A stretch of 64,000 nt of DNA from Zingiber officinale (lineage: Eukaryota; Streptophyta; Magnoliopsida; Zingiberales; Zingiberaceae): the NCBI RefSeq assembly GCF_018446385.1, contig NC_056001.1, forward strand, positions 11,650,672 through 11,714,671. The letters are read 5' to 3'. The notes under the pieces were generated by a model, which worked only from the letters and a program-made list of their open reading frames with translations, searched no databases and was not told where the DNA came from. Shown here piece after piece: positions 48,475 through 59,602 of this stretch (the first letter of the stretch is position 1; each line of letters begins with the position of its first letter). The position numbers and the translations under genes are program-made.

Positions 48475-49015
48475 CATAGTCGCTACATGACTTATCACTA
48501 ATTTTAATCTCGGGTTTATAGCCGCCACTTGGCTGTCGTCGTCGACTCTTGAGTTTATAGCCATCGCTCGGTTGTCGTCATCAACTCTTAAGTTTATAGT
48601 CGTCACTCGATTGTTGTTGTATACTTGAAGGTTTATAGCCGCTACTCGGCTATTATCGTAGACTCGAGGTTTTATTGCTGCCACTCGACTATTGATTTGT
48701 CGACCGAGGTTTATTGTTGCTGCTCGACTATTGATTGCGTAAACAAGGGTTTATAATTGCTGCTCAACTGTTAATTATATAAACAAGGGTTTATAGTCGT
48801 CACTCAATTGTTGACGTAGATTAGGGTTTATAGTCATTGCTTGATTGTTGATTTGTTGACAGGGGTTTATAATCACTGCTTGACTGTTGATTACATAGAC
48901 AAGGGTTTATACTTGCCGCTCAACTGTTGCCATAGACTAGAGTTTATAGTTGTCGCTCAACTATTGATTAATAGACAAGAGTTTATAGTCGCTGCTGGAC
49001 TTTTAACTTGGCCGA
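48475..49015. repeat. 39-bp minisatellite of element C
   Basis: About 13 degenerate units, each with gtttatagtcg.c.ctcgactgttg and a spacer, 36-41 bp. Same position in the element as the arrays of A and B. Confidence 0.85.
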
Positions 49016-49079
49016 GTGGCACAAAAGTCTGGAACACTTAAGATTTTTATTCATTATCTTCCTACACACACAGGACATA

Positions 49080-51720
49080 CATTCATACAAGCGTATATGG
49101 ATTTAACCACGCACCTCTCACCCGACCCTATAGGGCTGGAGATGGTTTGCTCTCTAGGGCCGCTCAAGCCTTCTCCTGTCTTCATCTTGCGGGTAGTAGG
49201 CCCCCGAGCAGAGCTTCTAAATGACTTTATAGGGTCCTCCCCGTGGGGCTTATAGCTTTGTGACGTTGTCGATCGGCTTCATTCTTTTCCATATCAAGTC
49301 GTTGACCTGGAATGATCTTGAGGTCACCCTCCGGTTGTAGTTCTGCTTCATGTGCTACCTGTATGCCATGAGCCGGACGACGGCCTTATCCCATGCTTCA
49401 TCTACCAAGTCGAGTTTCATGAGTCTCTGTTCAGTGTTTCCATCATCTACAGCTGCACACGGTCAGACTCTACCCTGACTTCCACTGGAACCACTACTTC
49501 ACCTCCGTAAACCAGATGGAATGGGGTGACGCTGGTCGTCTCTCTTGGTGTGATGCGATGAGCCCACAATACGCTCGGGAGTTCATCGACCCAACTGCCT
49601 CCAACATGGTCGAGCTGAACCTATAACCCTCTAAGGATTTCCCTATTAGTGACTTCTACCTGGTCGTTGCTTTAGAGGTAGGCCACTGAGGTGAAAGCTT
49701 GTGTAATGCAATAACCTTCACATCACTCCTTGAGCTTCCGTCCTGCGAACTGTCTTCCTTTGTCTGAGACGAGACGGCGAGGGATGTCGAACCGACATAA
49801 GATATTTTGTCATATAAATTTGATAACCATATGCTCGGTTATCTTGGCTAGCGGCTCGACTTCCACCCACTTTGAGAAATAATCTACTGCGATGAGTAGA
49901 AATCTACGTTGACCGGTTGCTATTGAAAATGGTCCAATGATATCCATGTCCTACTGGTCGAACTGACAAGACACCATGGAAACTTTCTGTTAGGACCCGT
50001 ATGACCAACAAGAGGGGGTGAATTTCTCTTCAAAAGAAAATAAAAACTTTCTCAATCTTTTGAAATAATAAAATACTTGTATAAAAAGAATTGATAAACT
50101 AATAAAGAAAGAGACAACCAATTTTATTTGATTACAATCGGGAAGGTTGTTAATCCAAGACTTTAAAGGGCTAATCAAATTCTCCTTTCGTCGTAGGTGG
50201 AGAAGTCTCTTACAAGTGTTGGAAGCACACAAAGTAGTAGAACACTTAAAGAAACTCGTGTACAAGTGATTCTGGACTACTCGGATCAAAGCTATATTTA
50301 TAGCGCTGATCGAGACTCCTAGAAGGGTTCCAACCGCCTTGACATGGATAAATTTTTATCCAGGTCGCAACGGATTTCGACACGTTGAATTTTATTCAGG
50401 CCCCCACTGGGCGAGGCGCCCTAGGGGTACCCAAGTGATCTGGGCACCTAGACCATCCGAGCGCCCAAATCAAGTCAACTTTTTGATTGACTTTTTAGTT
50501 CGGGCTCTTGCTCCGATTCCGCTCGCTTGGGTGATTCGATCATCCAGAATAGGACTCACCCGAACTCATTTTTCGGCCTTCTCGAGCAACCTTCCGCTCC
50601 CGCTTCTTTTCCCTTGGAAATGTTGCGAGCTTCCTTCTCGTCCGCCAGCATACTTTTCCGCAGCACCTCGTCCCTCAGACGCACTAAGCCCGTTGACTCT
50701 CTCCCGTATCATCTTTTTTGCTAGCTGCATCTTTCGCTCGACTTCCTGTGTTTCTAAGTTCCTGCATACTTAGGCACAGGACATCAAAACATAATAGGAC
50801 CTAACTCTAATTTGGTTTGCCACATCAAAACTACCTCGGGGTACTAACACTTTCATCTCCTCAATGGGTCGGTGCGGGATATTATGATACTTTTGACACG
50901 ACAAGAAAGTGGCTACCGTCCGAGCGGCGTCATCTTGCAAGGTGGACCAAAAGTATCTTGCCAACAGGATCTTTCGGGCCAGTGATCTGCCACCCAGGTG
51001 ACTTCCGTAGGAGCCATGGTGAACCTTTTGCAAGATATATTCAACGTCCTCCGATTTGATGCACTTGAGAAGCAGCCTTAAAAAAGCTCTTTTATATAAC
51101 TGATCCCCGATCATGGTGAACCGTCCGACCCTCCTTTTCAACAGACTAGCTTCCTCTTGATTAGCTGGTGTGACACCCGATCAGAGGAGCTTTATCAGCG
51201 GCATCCTTCAGTCGTATGGGAATTCTATCGCGTACATCTTGTCAATGTGTGTCACCAGTAAGACTTGTTCGATCGGCTTATCAATGATGATTGGTGATAA
51301 CGAACTAACTAACTTAGCCAGCTCATCAGCGGCCTGGTTGTCCGACCGAGGAATCTTCTGTATAACTACTTCTTGGAAGCTAGTCTTCAACTTTTCGAAA
51401 GCTTCGGCGTATAGCTTGAGTCAAGTGTTACTTATCTCAAACGTGCCCAATAGTTGCTAAGATGCCAGCTGAGAATCTGGGTGGATGAGGACTCTTGTGG
51501 CTCCTACATGCCGAACTGCCTATAAGCCAACTATCAAGGTTTCATATTTAGCTTCATTATTTATAGCCTGATAATCCAACCGCACGAACAACTGCATCCT
51601 ATTCTCCCAAGGTGAAATCAAGAGGATGTTGATTTCACTTCCTTGCTAGGTGGATGAACCATCTATATAGATCTTCCAAGTTTCGTCCGGCTCGACGTTC
51701 TAGACCTCGGTAACAAAATC
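49080..51720 (-). pseudogene. pol: Element C pol: second RNase H and integrase, interrupted
   Basis: The integrase C-terminus and core are readable at 49130-49980 with many stops. The solo LTR at 49988-50849 splits the frame. 51141-50860 holds the zinc finger (VHHGSYGSHLGGR, FLSCQKYHN), here with the first Cys of Cys-x-x-Cys replaced by Phe. 51390-51208 and upstream hold the second RNase H (IPRSDNQAADELAKLVSS). Dead copy. Confidence 0.85.
49988..50849 (-). mobile_element. Solo LTR nested in element C integrase, TSD CTTTC
   Basis: The plus strand starts TGTTAGGACC and ends GGTACTAACA (862 bp). Identical flanks ctttc at 49983-49987 and 50850-50854. Removing it rejoins the integrase sequence seen uninterrupted in element A. 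The minus-strand TATA box is near 50300. Same family as 10838-11781. Confidence 0.95.
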
Positions 51721-51724
51721 AGCC

Positions 51725-53100
51725 AAGGCATGTGCTTTGATTGCCATTCACGGTTGATATTGTATGTCAAACTCGCTCAGCTCGGTGGTCTATTTGATTA
51801 GTTATCCAGACGCTTCTGGGTTAAGGAGGACTTTTCCCAGTGCACTGTTGGTCATCACCATGATCGGATGTGATAGAAAATACGGTTGGAGTCTCCGAGT
51901 GGCGAGTACTAACGTGTATGCCAAATTTTCAAGATTGGTGTAGCAGGATTCTGCATTTTTTAATATATGACTTTGAAAATATACAGGTTGTTGCTCAAGG
52001 CCATTTTGCCACACCAAAACCGAGTCAACCACATGCTCTAGGGATGACAAATAAATCCAGAGCGGCTCGCCGATATTAGGTTTCGTCAATACAGGTAAGG
52101 ATGTAAGGTACTCCTTGAGCTCCTCCAGCGCCTTATTGTACTCGGCGTCCCATTGGAACTTCGTCGCTCGGTGCAGTATTTTGAAGAATGGGTGACTCCG
52201 ATCGGACAATTTAGAGATGAATCTTGATAATACGGTGATCCGTCCGATCAGCCGTTGGGCCTCCTTCAAGTTATGAGGCAGTGGCATGTCCTGCAGTGCC
52301 TTCACCTTTCTCAGATTCGCCTCGATCCTCCATTTGGTGACGATATATCCCAGAAAGCGGGCACTCCTTTCTCCGAGCAGGTGCTTGTTTGGATTCATCT
52401 TGATTCCATATGCCCTCAAAGTTGGGTAAGATTCTTCGATATCTGCGTAGAGGTCAGCGGCTCAGAGAGATTTTATCAAGATGTTATCGATATATACCTC
52501 CATGTTAAGATCGATCTACCATCGAAACACCTTGTTCATCAATCTTTAATAGGTGGCACCGGCGTTCTTCAATTCGAACGACATGACTTTGTAGCAGTAT
52601 GTCCCATCGACCGTAATGAAGCTGCCCTTCTCTTGATCTTCATGAGCGAGCGACACTTAGTGGTAGCCTTGGTATGCGTAGAGCATGCAGATCAACTCAC
52701 ACCCCATCGTGGAGTCCACCATTTGGTCTATCCGAGGTAAGGGATAAAGTCCTTTGGGCAAACCATGTTCAGATCATGGAAGTCAATGTAGACTCGCCAC
52801 TTGTTACCTGGTTTGGAGACCAACATGACGTTGGCAAGCCAGCTCGAAAATTGTACTTCACGAATGTGACTAGCCTCTAGTAACTTTTCTATCTCCGCTC
52901 GGATAATTTGATTCTGTTCCGAGCTAAAGTCCCTCTTTCTCTATTTCACCGGTCGAGCGTCTGGTTGAACATGAAGCTCGTGCTGAGCTATGCTTGGCGA
53001 GATGCCCGGGAGTTCGTGTGTTGACCAGGCGAACACATCATGGTTTCGCCTAAGGCAGGCGACTAGCTCTACCTTCTTCTCATCTGTCAGGTCGATAGCT
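51725..53100 (-). pseudogene. pol: Element C pol: RT and RNase H
   Basis: 52419-51802 is an open frame from the RT thumb (FLGYIVTKWRIEANLRKVKALQDMPLPHN) through RNase H (NIGEPLWIYLSS, YFLSHPIMVMTNSALGKVLLNPEASG). 52900-52420 encodes the RT core in broken frames. The connecting PR-RT linker lies at 53100-52900. Confidence 0.83.
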
Positions 53101-53830
53101 ACAAATGTAGTGGCTTCTGATCAGCTAGGATGGATCTGAACCTCCTTTTCCTCATAGACCAACACGGGAGGTTCTTCCATGATGGCGTTCATTTCTAGAC
53201 GGGGGCTCTTCCGCGTGGCCCTTGCTTTGGATTTGACCATCTTGACGTAGCACCTCCGAGCGGGCAATTGGTTGCTTTTAACCTCACCCACCTCGTTGTC
53301 TATCGGAAACTTGATCTTTTGGCAAAAGGTGGACAACACCGCTCAAAACTCATTCAGGGGCAGTCAACCTAATATGACATTGTAGACAGATGACATATCC
53401 ATCACAATGAAATTTGTTGTCCTGGTCCTCTTAAGAGGTTCTTCTCCTAGTGATATGACCAACCGATCCTAGCCGATCGGCAATACTTCATTGCCTGTGA
53501 ACCCGTAGAGCGAAGTCATCATGGGTTACAGTTCAATCCGGTCGATTTGTAGTTGGTCGAATGCCTTCTTAAAGATTATAATCACCGAGCTACCTGTATC
53601 AACAAAAGGTTGGTGAATGGTATAGTTAGCTATTATCGTCTGGATGATCAAAGGTATCGTTGTGAGGGATCTCCACTCCCTCTAGGTCTCGGGGGCCAAA
53701 ACTGAGCTCAGGTCCCTCGGCCTTCTCCTTACTGCATCCAACAACATGTATTTCTTGTCACCGAACATGCGACTTTCTTGTTTGATTGGAATCATCGTCG
53801 GTCGGCCCACCGGCGATCATTTCGATTTCA
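53101..53830 (-). pseudogene. Element C protease
   Basis: The 53339-53121 frame encodes STFCQKIKFPIDNEVGEVKSNQLPARRCYVKMVKS and the following linker. The active-site region near 53610 reads Asp-Thr-Gly-Ser-Ser in a broken frame. Homologous to 4930-5512 of element A. Confidence 0.75.
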
Positions 53831-55390
53831 CCCCGAGCGGTGTTATTTTGGTTCTCCTCTTCCCGAACCGAGGGTCTAGTCTGCTTAACAGAAGCTCGGA
53901 CGAGACTTGTGTTATTTCTTCTTTGAGGCTAACGATGGCGCTGTTCGTCCGCTAGTCTGTCTTCTTCACTTCGCCCGTCCGACTGGTGTTGATGTCATCG
54001 CTCGAGACTCAGTGAGCGACGACGGTATCCTGTAGGAGCCTATCGACGGGAAATCGATGGCAGGTTGTAGTAGTCGCATGTATTGTGCGTCACCAACTAA
54101 TGGAAGGAGCAAAACAACAACGTCCATGACTTGCCTTTCACAGTTTTCGAGCGACTTGCAGATACATGCTGCACGACATATGTTCTTAGCTTCGTATGCG
54201 ACTGTGCTACTCCCGATCGGGGGCCCTTTGGTGGTTGATGATTAGTAGTCGACCGTTATTCCATGGGACTAGTATGCTCGGCTGGTACTTCCTTCGCGCT
54301 GCCTGGGCTTCCTCCATATTTATGTATTCAGTGGCCCACCTAAGTAGGTGGTCGAAGTCTTTTGGCTGCCTTCGGATGAGGGAGCGAAAGAATTCCCCTT
54401 CGGTAAGTCCTTGGGCGAAAGCATTTACCAATATATCTAAGGAGACCGATGGAATGTCTATTGTCACCTAGTTGAACCGCTTAATATAGGCCCTCAGTGC
54501 CTCCTTGGGCCCTTTCTTCAATGCAAACATGTTAACACTTGTCTTCTGGTAGCGACGACTGCTGGTGAAGTGGTGCAAGAATACCGCTTGGAAGTCTTTG
54601 AAGCTATGGATTGATCTGACTGACAATCGTCTAAACCAGCGCTGCGCTGATCTGGAAAGGGTGGTGAGGAAGACCTGACACTTCACTCCGTCGGTGTACT
54701 GATAAAGTGTGGCCGCATTATCGAACATGGCCGATTGATCTGACTGACAATCGTCTAAACCAGCGCTGCGCTGATCTGGAAAGGGTGGTGAGGAAGACCT
54801 GACACTTCACTCCGTCGGTGTACTGATAAAGTGTGGCCGCATTATCGAACATGGCCAGGTGGTCACCCGGATCGGTCATTCCATTGTATTCCCCAATCGT
54901 TAGTGGGATGTAATGTCAATGCAGGGGTTATCCAGGGATCCTCTGAGAGAACTGTCGGTTGATCCACTCGGGCGAATCATCATTTCTTGGTGCTTTCCCT
55001 TTCAATGCATCCCTAACGGGTGCATCGTCAGAAGAGGATCCTGATTCTTTGTCAACTTAGCACTGTTCCTCTAATGGAATCTAGAACAACGCGCGATGAA
55101 AGGGGATCAGCGTATTAGGTGTGCCCCCATATGTGTCGGTCGGCTTCTTTTTCTAGCTTCGAAAGGATACATGTTCCGCTTGATCTCTATATCCGTCTTA
55201 CTGCACCGCTGCTAATGTCGCGGACTCATGTACCTGGCGCTTAACCAGCGCCTACTATTGTTGTTGCTCTACCATTTATGTTGCTCGGGCTTGTATCAGT
55301 ATATCTAATTCCTCCTTTGTTAATGTAACCGTCATGAGTTGTCCAACGTCCTCCATCTTCGCGTTTCGGATACAGGCTACATTTTAACAA
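53831..55390 (-). pseudogene. gag: Element C gag
   Basis: 54728-54468 encodes the Retrotrans_gag core (FDNAATLYQYTDGVKCQVFLTTLSRSAQRWFRRL, HHFTSSRRYQKTSV, YIKRFN). 54467-54207 encodes the following helix-rich part (PKDFDHLLRWATEYINMEEAQAARRK). The C-terminal part near 54200-53830 and the N-terminus up to 55390 are degraded. A 124-bp exact tandem duplication disrupts the core. Confidence 0.82.
54609..54856. repeat. Perfect 124-bp tandem duplication in element C gag
   Basis: 54609-54732 and 54733-54856 are identical by eye. 124 is not a multiple of 3, so it shifts the gag frame. Confidence 0.93.
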
Positions 55391-55402
55391 ACGACGCCAA
55401 TA

Positions 55403-56287
55403 TGACCTTGTCCGAAAATCATGAAGAAGGTTAACTGGGGATGTGACTTCTGGGTTGACTGCTTGTAGACCTCGCTCCACTCTACAATACAAGAAACGTC
55501 AATGTCGAGCCAAGGTCCCTGGCGTTATCCCTCTGACGCTTAAGTCAGTCACAAAAAAAATGGAAGGAAGTGGAGTAACAGTAAGCACAGGTATAAATAG
55601 TGAATAATACGTACCTCCACCGGTGCATGGACCCCCTTTATATAGCACTTCAGCAGGCGACGTGCACGCGCCTCAAGGCGTGGGCATGTTTTCCAAATTA
55701 TCCTATGAAAGGACATGTTAGAAAAGTGGTTTTGGCATCATATCTTAACAGGGCATGCAAATCCTGACAAGACAATAGAAGCTTCCATCATACGATCCGC
55801 CTATTGATCATGCCTCATTGTCAACGACATTATCTCACAAAAGAATATTAGAAGATATGAGAGGGGTCCCACTGTTTAGCCGAGCGAGGGAGCCACTTGG
55901 TCGGGATTTCCACCCTGCCGATCTTCTTCATAATCCCTTGGCTCAGTTGATTGTTTCTGTCCGACTGGACAAGCACTCTGATTGTCTTAACGTTCCTCCG
56001 CTCCGTGATGAGCATCTGATGTTCTTGCCGTAGTGTTCTTGGTTGTACGAGCATTCTGCTCGAATATGCCCCTTGCCGATCAGACACCTTATGTCCGATT
56101 GGCCATTGCAGTAGATCTCCGCTCGGCCCACCTTTGGTGAGTCCGTTGACTTTTTGTCATTAACCGCCTTGACTTGGACCTCTATATTGATCTTAACTTT
56201 AATTTCCACATCATCTACTACTTCTATATATCCTTGACCTGCACTTGGTCCTTGACCCGCACTTGGTGACCCCTTGTCACCGCATCA
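55403..56287 (-). repeat. 5' LTR of element C (885 bp)
   Basis: The minus strand starts TGATGCGGTGACAAGG at 56287 and ends near GGTCA at 55403, followed by the primer-binding-like TATTGGCGTCGTTTGT. TATA box region near 55640 (plus strand ccctttatatagcac). Carries a small internal repeat 'cttgacctgcacttgg' and 'cttgacccgcacttgg' near 56235-56265. Confidence 0.87.
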
Positions 56288-56304
56288 AGTATAATATATA
56301 ATAT

Positions 56305-56521
56305 GTCCCACGGGGTTATCCGGAGTGGTTAGTACGTAGAAGATTGCCCAATGAGATCGTGAGTTCGAATCGCGGGGTAGTCAGAGTGTAAATCCCTGGT
56401 CCCCGTGTCCCTCTTCCCACTGCGCACTAGTTTCTCCGGTTACCATGATTAACCTTCCTCGTGATGGCCTTGGGCAAGGTACGGCGGGAGCGCTGGGGCG
56501 AACGTTATCACCTTTTTACCC
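56305..56521 (+). mobile_element. tRNA-derived SINE with 18-bp TSD
   Basis: 217-bp body bounded by aagtataatatataatat at 56287-56304 and 56522-56539. Box A-like tggttagtacgtagaag near 56327 and box B GAGTTCGAATC near 56371 indicate an internal Pol III promoter. The 3' end is T-rich (cacctttttaccc). The first base of the left TSD is also the last base of element C's LTR. Confidence 0.85.
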
Positions 56522-56802
56522 AAGTATAATATATAATATATATTATTTTTTTTCAATAATTGATTAGTCCTTTTCGTCCGATCTGTGACAAAATTTATAA
56601 TTTGGCGCCAAAGGAGATGACAGAGAAGTGCTGCTTGCGGGCGAAAGAATATTGGACTGCAGCGCTACGAGTTGTTCTCGTAACGTTGGAAGCTCTACAG
56701 AGGACGCGGTTAAGCACGAGCAAGAATTTGTCTATTTATAGCGCAAGCTAAGGAAATGCAGAGGAGGAGAACAGATCGAATTCAAATTTAAAGTTTACTG
56801 AC

Positions 56803-57727
56803 CGACAGTGGCCGATCGGAAGGTGGTCCATCCATCCACCACGTTCCTGCTTGCTTTGATCACCGTCTTTCCGATCCCGTCGCCCATCAACATCAAGTTC
56901 TTCTTGCTCATCGGCACCTCCACGTTCTCCAGATACGTCCCCGCCTTCACGTAGATCACGAACCTCTGCTTACTGTTGTTTGGCGCCGCCGCCACTGCCT
57001 CGCTTACCGTCGTGAAGTTCCCGCTCCCGTCCTTCGCCACGACCAGGTCCACACTCGTCTCATTCGTAGCCGCTTGCAGCAGCCTCCGGTCCTTCTTCGA
57101 CACCCACTCCGGGAACCCTCTGGCGGCGTCCACCGAGCCGTACCCCTCCAGGGCCTCCCGACGGCGAGGCACCTTCCGCGGTATCTTCCTCACCATGGCC
57201 AGGGAGTTGCTGATCATGTGAGACACGTGGTAGAGCCGGCCCTCGATGACTTGGCGGTAGCCGCCATCGTGGCCGACGTAGGCGAAGCCGTCAAGGCAGG
57301 TGTACTGGTTGGTGATGGCGGCGGAGAGCACGGTGCGGACGTCTTCGACGCGGGAGGAGGCGTTGCCGCCGGAGAGGTGGGACCAGGCGGCGGACAGCTG
57401 GTTGAGGGTCTGCGAGAAGAGGTCGAGGCAGTCGGTGATGGCGTAGCGCTGGCGGCCATCGAGGGTGTAGCTGTGGTGGCGGAGGTAGATGGAGCAGTTC
57501 TTGTGAGCGGCATTGACGGCGGTCTCGGAGGCTTTGATGGTGGCGCAGATGACGTCAGGGAGGGACTTGGCGTGGATGTGCGGGATGGCGGAGAGGGTGG
57601 ATACGCAGAGCTCCGGGTACAGAGTGCCTTCACAGTGGTCGATGCCTGTGGATACTGCCGGCGCCGGAAAAAGAAAACAGATCAGGACAATGGATGAAAG
57701 GACGAGCTTGCTGCTAAAGATCGCCAT
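56803..57727 (-). CDS. Pectin methylesterase, exon 1 (signal peptide, PMEI pro-region, N-terminal catalytic part)
   Basis: ATG at 57727. Residues 1-26 form a signal peptide. About 28-180 is a PMEI-like pro-region with conserved cysteines (Cys32, Cys41, Cys61, Cys78, Cys100, Cys144), which in type-I enzymes keeps the proenzyme inactive until Golgi processing. The RRLL cleavage motif is at 214-217. The mature enzyme starts VVAKDGSGNFTTVSEAV, with MGDGIGKTVI and TTFRSATV at the exon end. Exon 1 stops at 56803 with donor GTCAGT; without splicing, translation would end two codons later at TAA (56797-56795). Joined to 43912-43224 it gives 537 residues, normal for the family. Confidence 0.93.
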
Positions 57728-58066
57728 GGAACTCGACTTTGAAACAATTAAAGTAGATAAGCTAAAGAATCGAGTAATGCTTTTAATGACTGGTGTCGAT
57801 GGAATCCCATCTCATTCATCACAGCCCATTATTATCATTTCTCTGGACTCGAGATAAGAATGTGTGTATCTATCGTGTGAGAAAACGATTTAGCAGGGAT
57901 GGGGCCGCTAGAGTTTAATTTTAGTCTTAGGAAAACTTTCACGTGACTTTGTCTATTTTGATTTTAAATTTGGACAGCGTAAGCAAAACGCTAAAAGAAA
58001 AGAAAAAACAAAACGAGTAGAATATACGTAACTTTTGCATGAAAATCAATAACATATATATTTATA
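57728..58066. other. Pectinesterase promoter region
   Basis: The 5' flank of the gene. No TATA box could be placed with confidence. Confidence 0.35.
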
Positions 58067-58242
58067 GAGGAATGATATTTGTCGTGACAATTCGTCGTGA
58101 CAATTTGTCACGACACACTCATCGAGAATTACTGATTGATCTGTAGACCGATCAGGTTGCCTCCTGATCGGTCTATAAACCGATCAGTGAGTGTGTCGCG
58201 ACAAATTATCACGGTGAATTATCACGACAAATATCATTCCTC
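58067..58242. mobile_element. Foldback MITE (176 bp)
   Basis: Nearly the whole element is an inverted repeat: gaggaatgatatttgtcgtg at 58067 pairs with cacgacaaatatcattcctc ending at 58242, and a second inner arm pairs around ctgatcggtc. Flanks share ata on both sides, a possible short TSD. Lies about 340 bp upstream of the pectinesterase ATG. Confidence 0.85.
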
Positions 58243-58658
58243 ATACTTCTATGACTCATATCCTCTATGGTCAAGAAGACGGATACACTTTATTCTGATT
58301 TTTATTTTTTTGTAAAAAAACAAATTACAAAAAATCTGCACCTTCTGAAAATACGCACCAGTTTTATATTTGAAAAATGATAAGCAAAAGATTTTTACTA
58401 CTTTCTCATAGATGCTCCTGAACTAGCTACTGCCATTTCAGTCATAACCATAAGCATGCAACAGAAGTGACAGTGACATGGTAAATTTTTAGTTCTATTG
58501 ATTTAAAAGCAAAATTAAAAATAAAAATGGAAATCCAATTCCAATCACAATTTTAGCGATGCAAACACTGAAACAAGTTCAAATCTAATCATTCAAAATA
58601 ACGAAACAATTAAAGATATTTCCCTTCTCTATTTCATCATGAATCCAATTATAAGCGC

Positions 58659-58881
58659 CCCCACGGGCGGGATCAACTGGTTATGACATGGATTCTTGCA
58701 GCATGAGTCGAGAGGTCGAGGGTCTGCGGTAGCAAATACGATAACATCAATATCTGTCCGTGCTAAACACCTGAGACCACCATGTCATAGCCGGGCCCGT
58801 ATTCACCGTGATTTACTTCCTCTCATACTTGTGGGGCCGGGTTGAGGGGGCCGCTGGGTTGACGGTTCCAACCTTTTGCAG
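58659..58881 (+). mobile_element. SINE-like retroposon with 21-bp TSD
   Basis: 223-bp body between identical catgaatccaattataagcg-c copies at 58638-58658 and 58882-58902. Near the 5' end are ggatcaactggttatgacatgg (box A-like) and gaggtcgagggtc (weak box B). The 3' end is ccttttgcag. The long TSD shows LINE-type retrotransposition. Family unknown. Confidence 0.8.
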
Positions 58882-58902
58882 CATGAATCCAATTATAAGC
58901 GC

Positions 58903-59229
58903 AGAATTAAGGAATACTTACTATATATAACTATAAATCAATGATAACATTCCTTGCTAAAACAGAATTTTTTACGATCAAGATGACCTGTGTAGATTCC
59001 AAAGTCAAAAGACGACATCAAGTGGAAAGGTATAACAGTAGGAAACAGCAAAGCCACGAGTTCTAACCATGAATCAGAAAATAATTAATGAGCAGAGCGA
59101 AAACCATGTAAACGAGCGAGCCAGCAAGCGTAGGTAGGCTATCAGAATACGGTTCATTCCCGTTGGCCGCCAACTCCACCAGCAGGGGTGAAGAAAATCA
59201 GAATAGAGGAAACTCCCGATGTACTCCAA
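58903..59229. other. Intergenic or copia LTR continuation
   Basis: No gene. May belong to the copia 3' LTR that begins near 59492, but its outer end was not found. Confidence 0.3.
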
Positions 59230-59492
59230 GAAAATCGTAATGGCAAACTGTGAAGGAAACTCTATTGATAAGAAATTTTAAGGAATTATAGAAAATGTAA
59301 AAAATCAGATAATTTTGACAACCATTACAGAGGTACAAGACTCATACCTATCAATTAGAAGTAAATTGTCTTGAAAAACAATAATATATTAAAACCATCT
59401 AAAACGTACGAACTCAGGGACATTTCTCGAAAACAAGCGTCTAAAATTAATTTAATCTTCTATAAATATCATTTTATAATTTAACACTCTCC
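59230..59492 (-). repeat. Probable 3' LTR start of the right-hand copia element
   Basis: On the minus strand, after the pol stop comes a purine run (cacgggagag), then TGTTAAATTATAAAATG, the usual layout of polypurine tract plus LTR start. The outer end is not resolved. Confidence 0.5.
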
Positions 59493-59524
59493 CGTGACAT
59501 TCATAGAACTAATCTGAACTTTGA

Positions 59525-59602
59525 TCAGAGATTTTTGAATGTATTTTTCGGAAGTGATTTTGTAAAAATATCGATAATATTATTTTCATTTTTAACTACG
59601 AC
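59525..59602 (-). pseudogene. Copia RNase H C-terminus, cut off by element G
   Basis: The minus strand encodes VVKNENNIIDIFTKSLPKN and a few more residues to a stop (59525-59527). This is the normal end of a copia polyprotein. It continues from 62571 on the other side of element G. Confidence 0.88.

Larger units (their letters stand above)
44768..56287 (-). mobile_element. Element C: Tat-type Ty3/gypsy, full length but decayed, in the pectinesterase intron
   Basis: Minus orientation, 11.5 kb including an 862-bp nested solo LTR. 5' LTR 56287-55403, gag, protease, RT, RNase H, second RNase H, integrase, a 39-bp minisatellite, the antisense ORF, polypurine tract (gaggggaag near 45635), 3' LTR 45621-44768. 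Same plan as element A. Many stops and shifts. The expected 5-bp TSD is absent: the right flank is agtat and the left neighbour is another LTR. Confidence 0.88.
43913..56802 (-). other. 12.9 kb intron of the pectinesterase gene, filled with transposons
   Basis: Phase-1 intron with donor GTCAGT after ACTGTCG (56803) and acceptor ATGAGCAG before CGGTGG (43912). Splicing rebuilds SATVAVVGDG, the family consensus. The intron holds an inverted LTR, complete-length element C with a nested solo LTR, and a SINE; only about 100 bp at one end and 260 bp at the other look like original intron. Confidence 0.88.

Noticed and set aside
44017-56292. TSD for the whole LTR complex in the pectinesterase intron
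   Set aside because: Left gtaga and right agtat do not match; the near match agta is out of register and may be chance.
56305-56521. tRNA gene, because of box A and box B
   Set aside because: No cloverleaf; long non-tRNA tail and an 18-bp TSD show a SINE.
57074-57697. 207-codon plus-strand ORF opposite pectinesterase exon 1
   Set aside because: Shadow of a GC-rich coding exon; the opposite strand has the full pectinesterase motif set.
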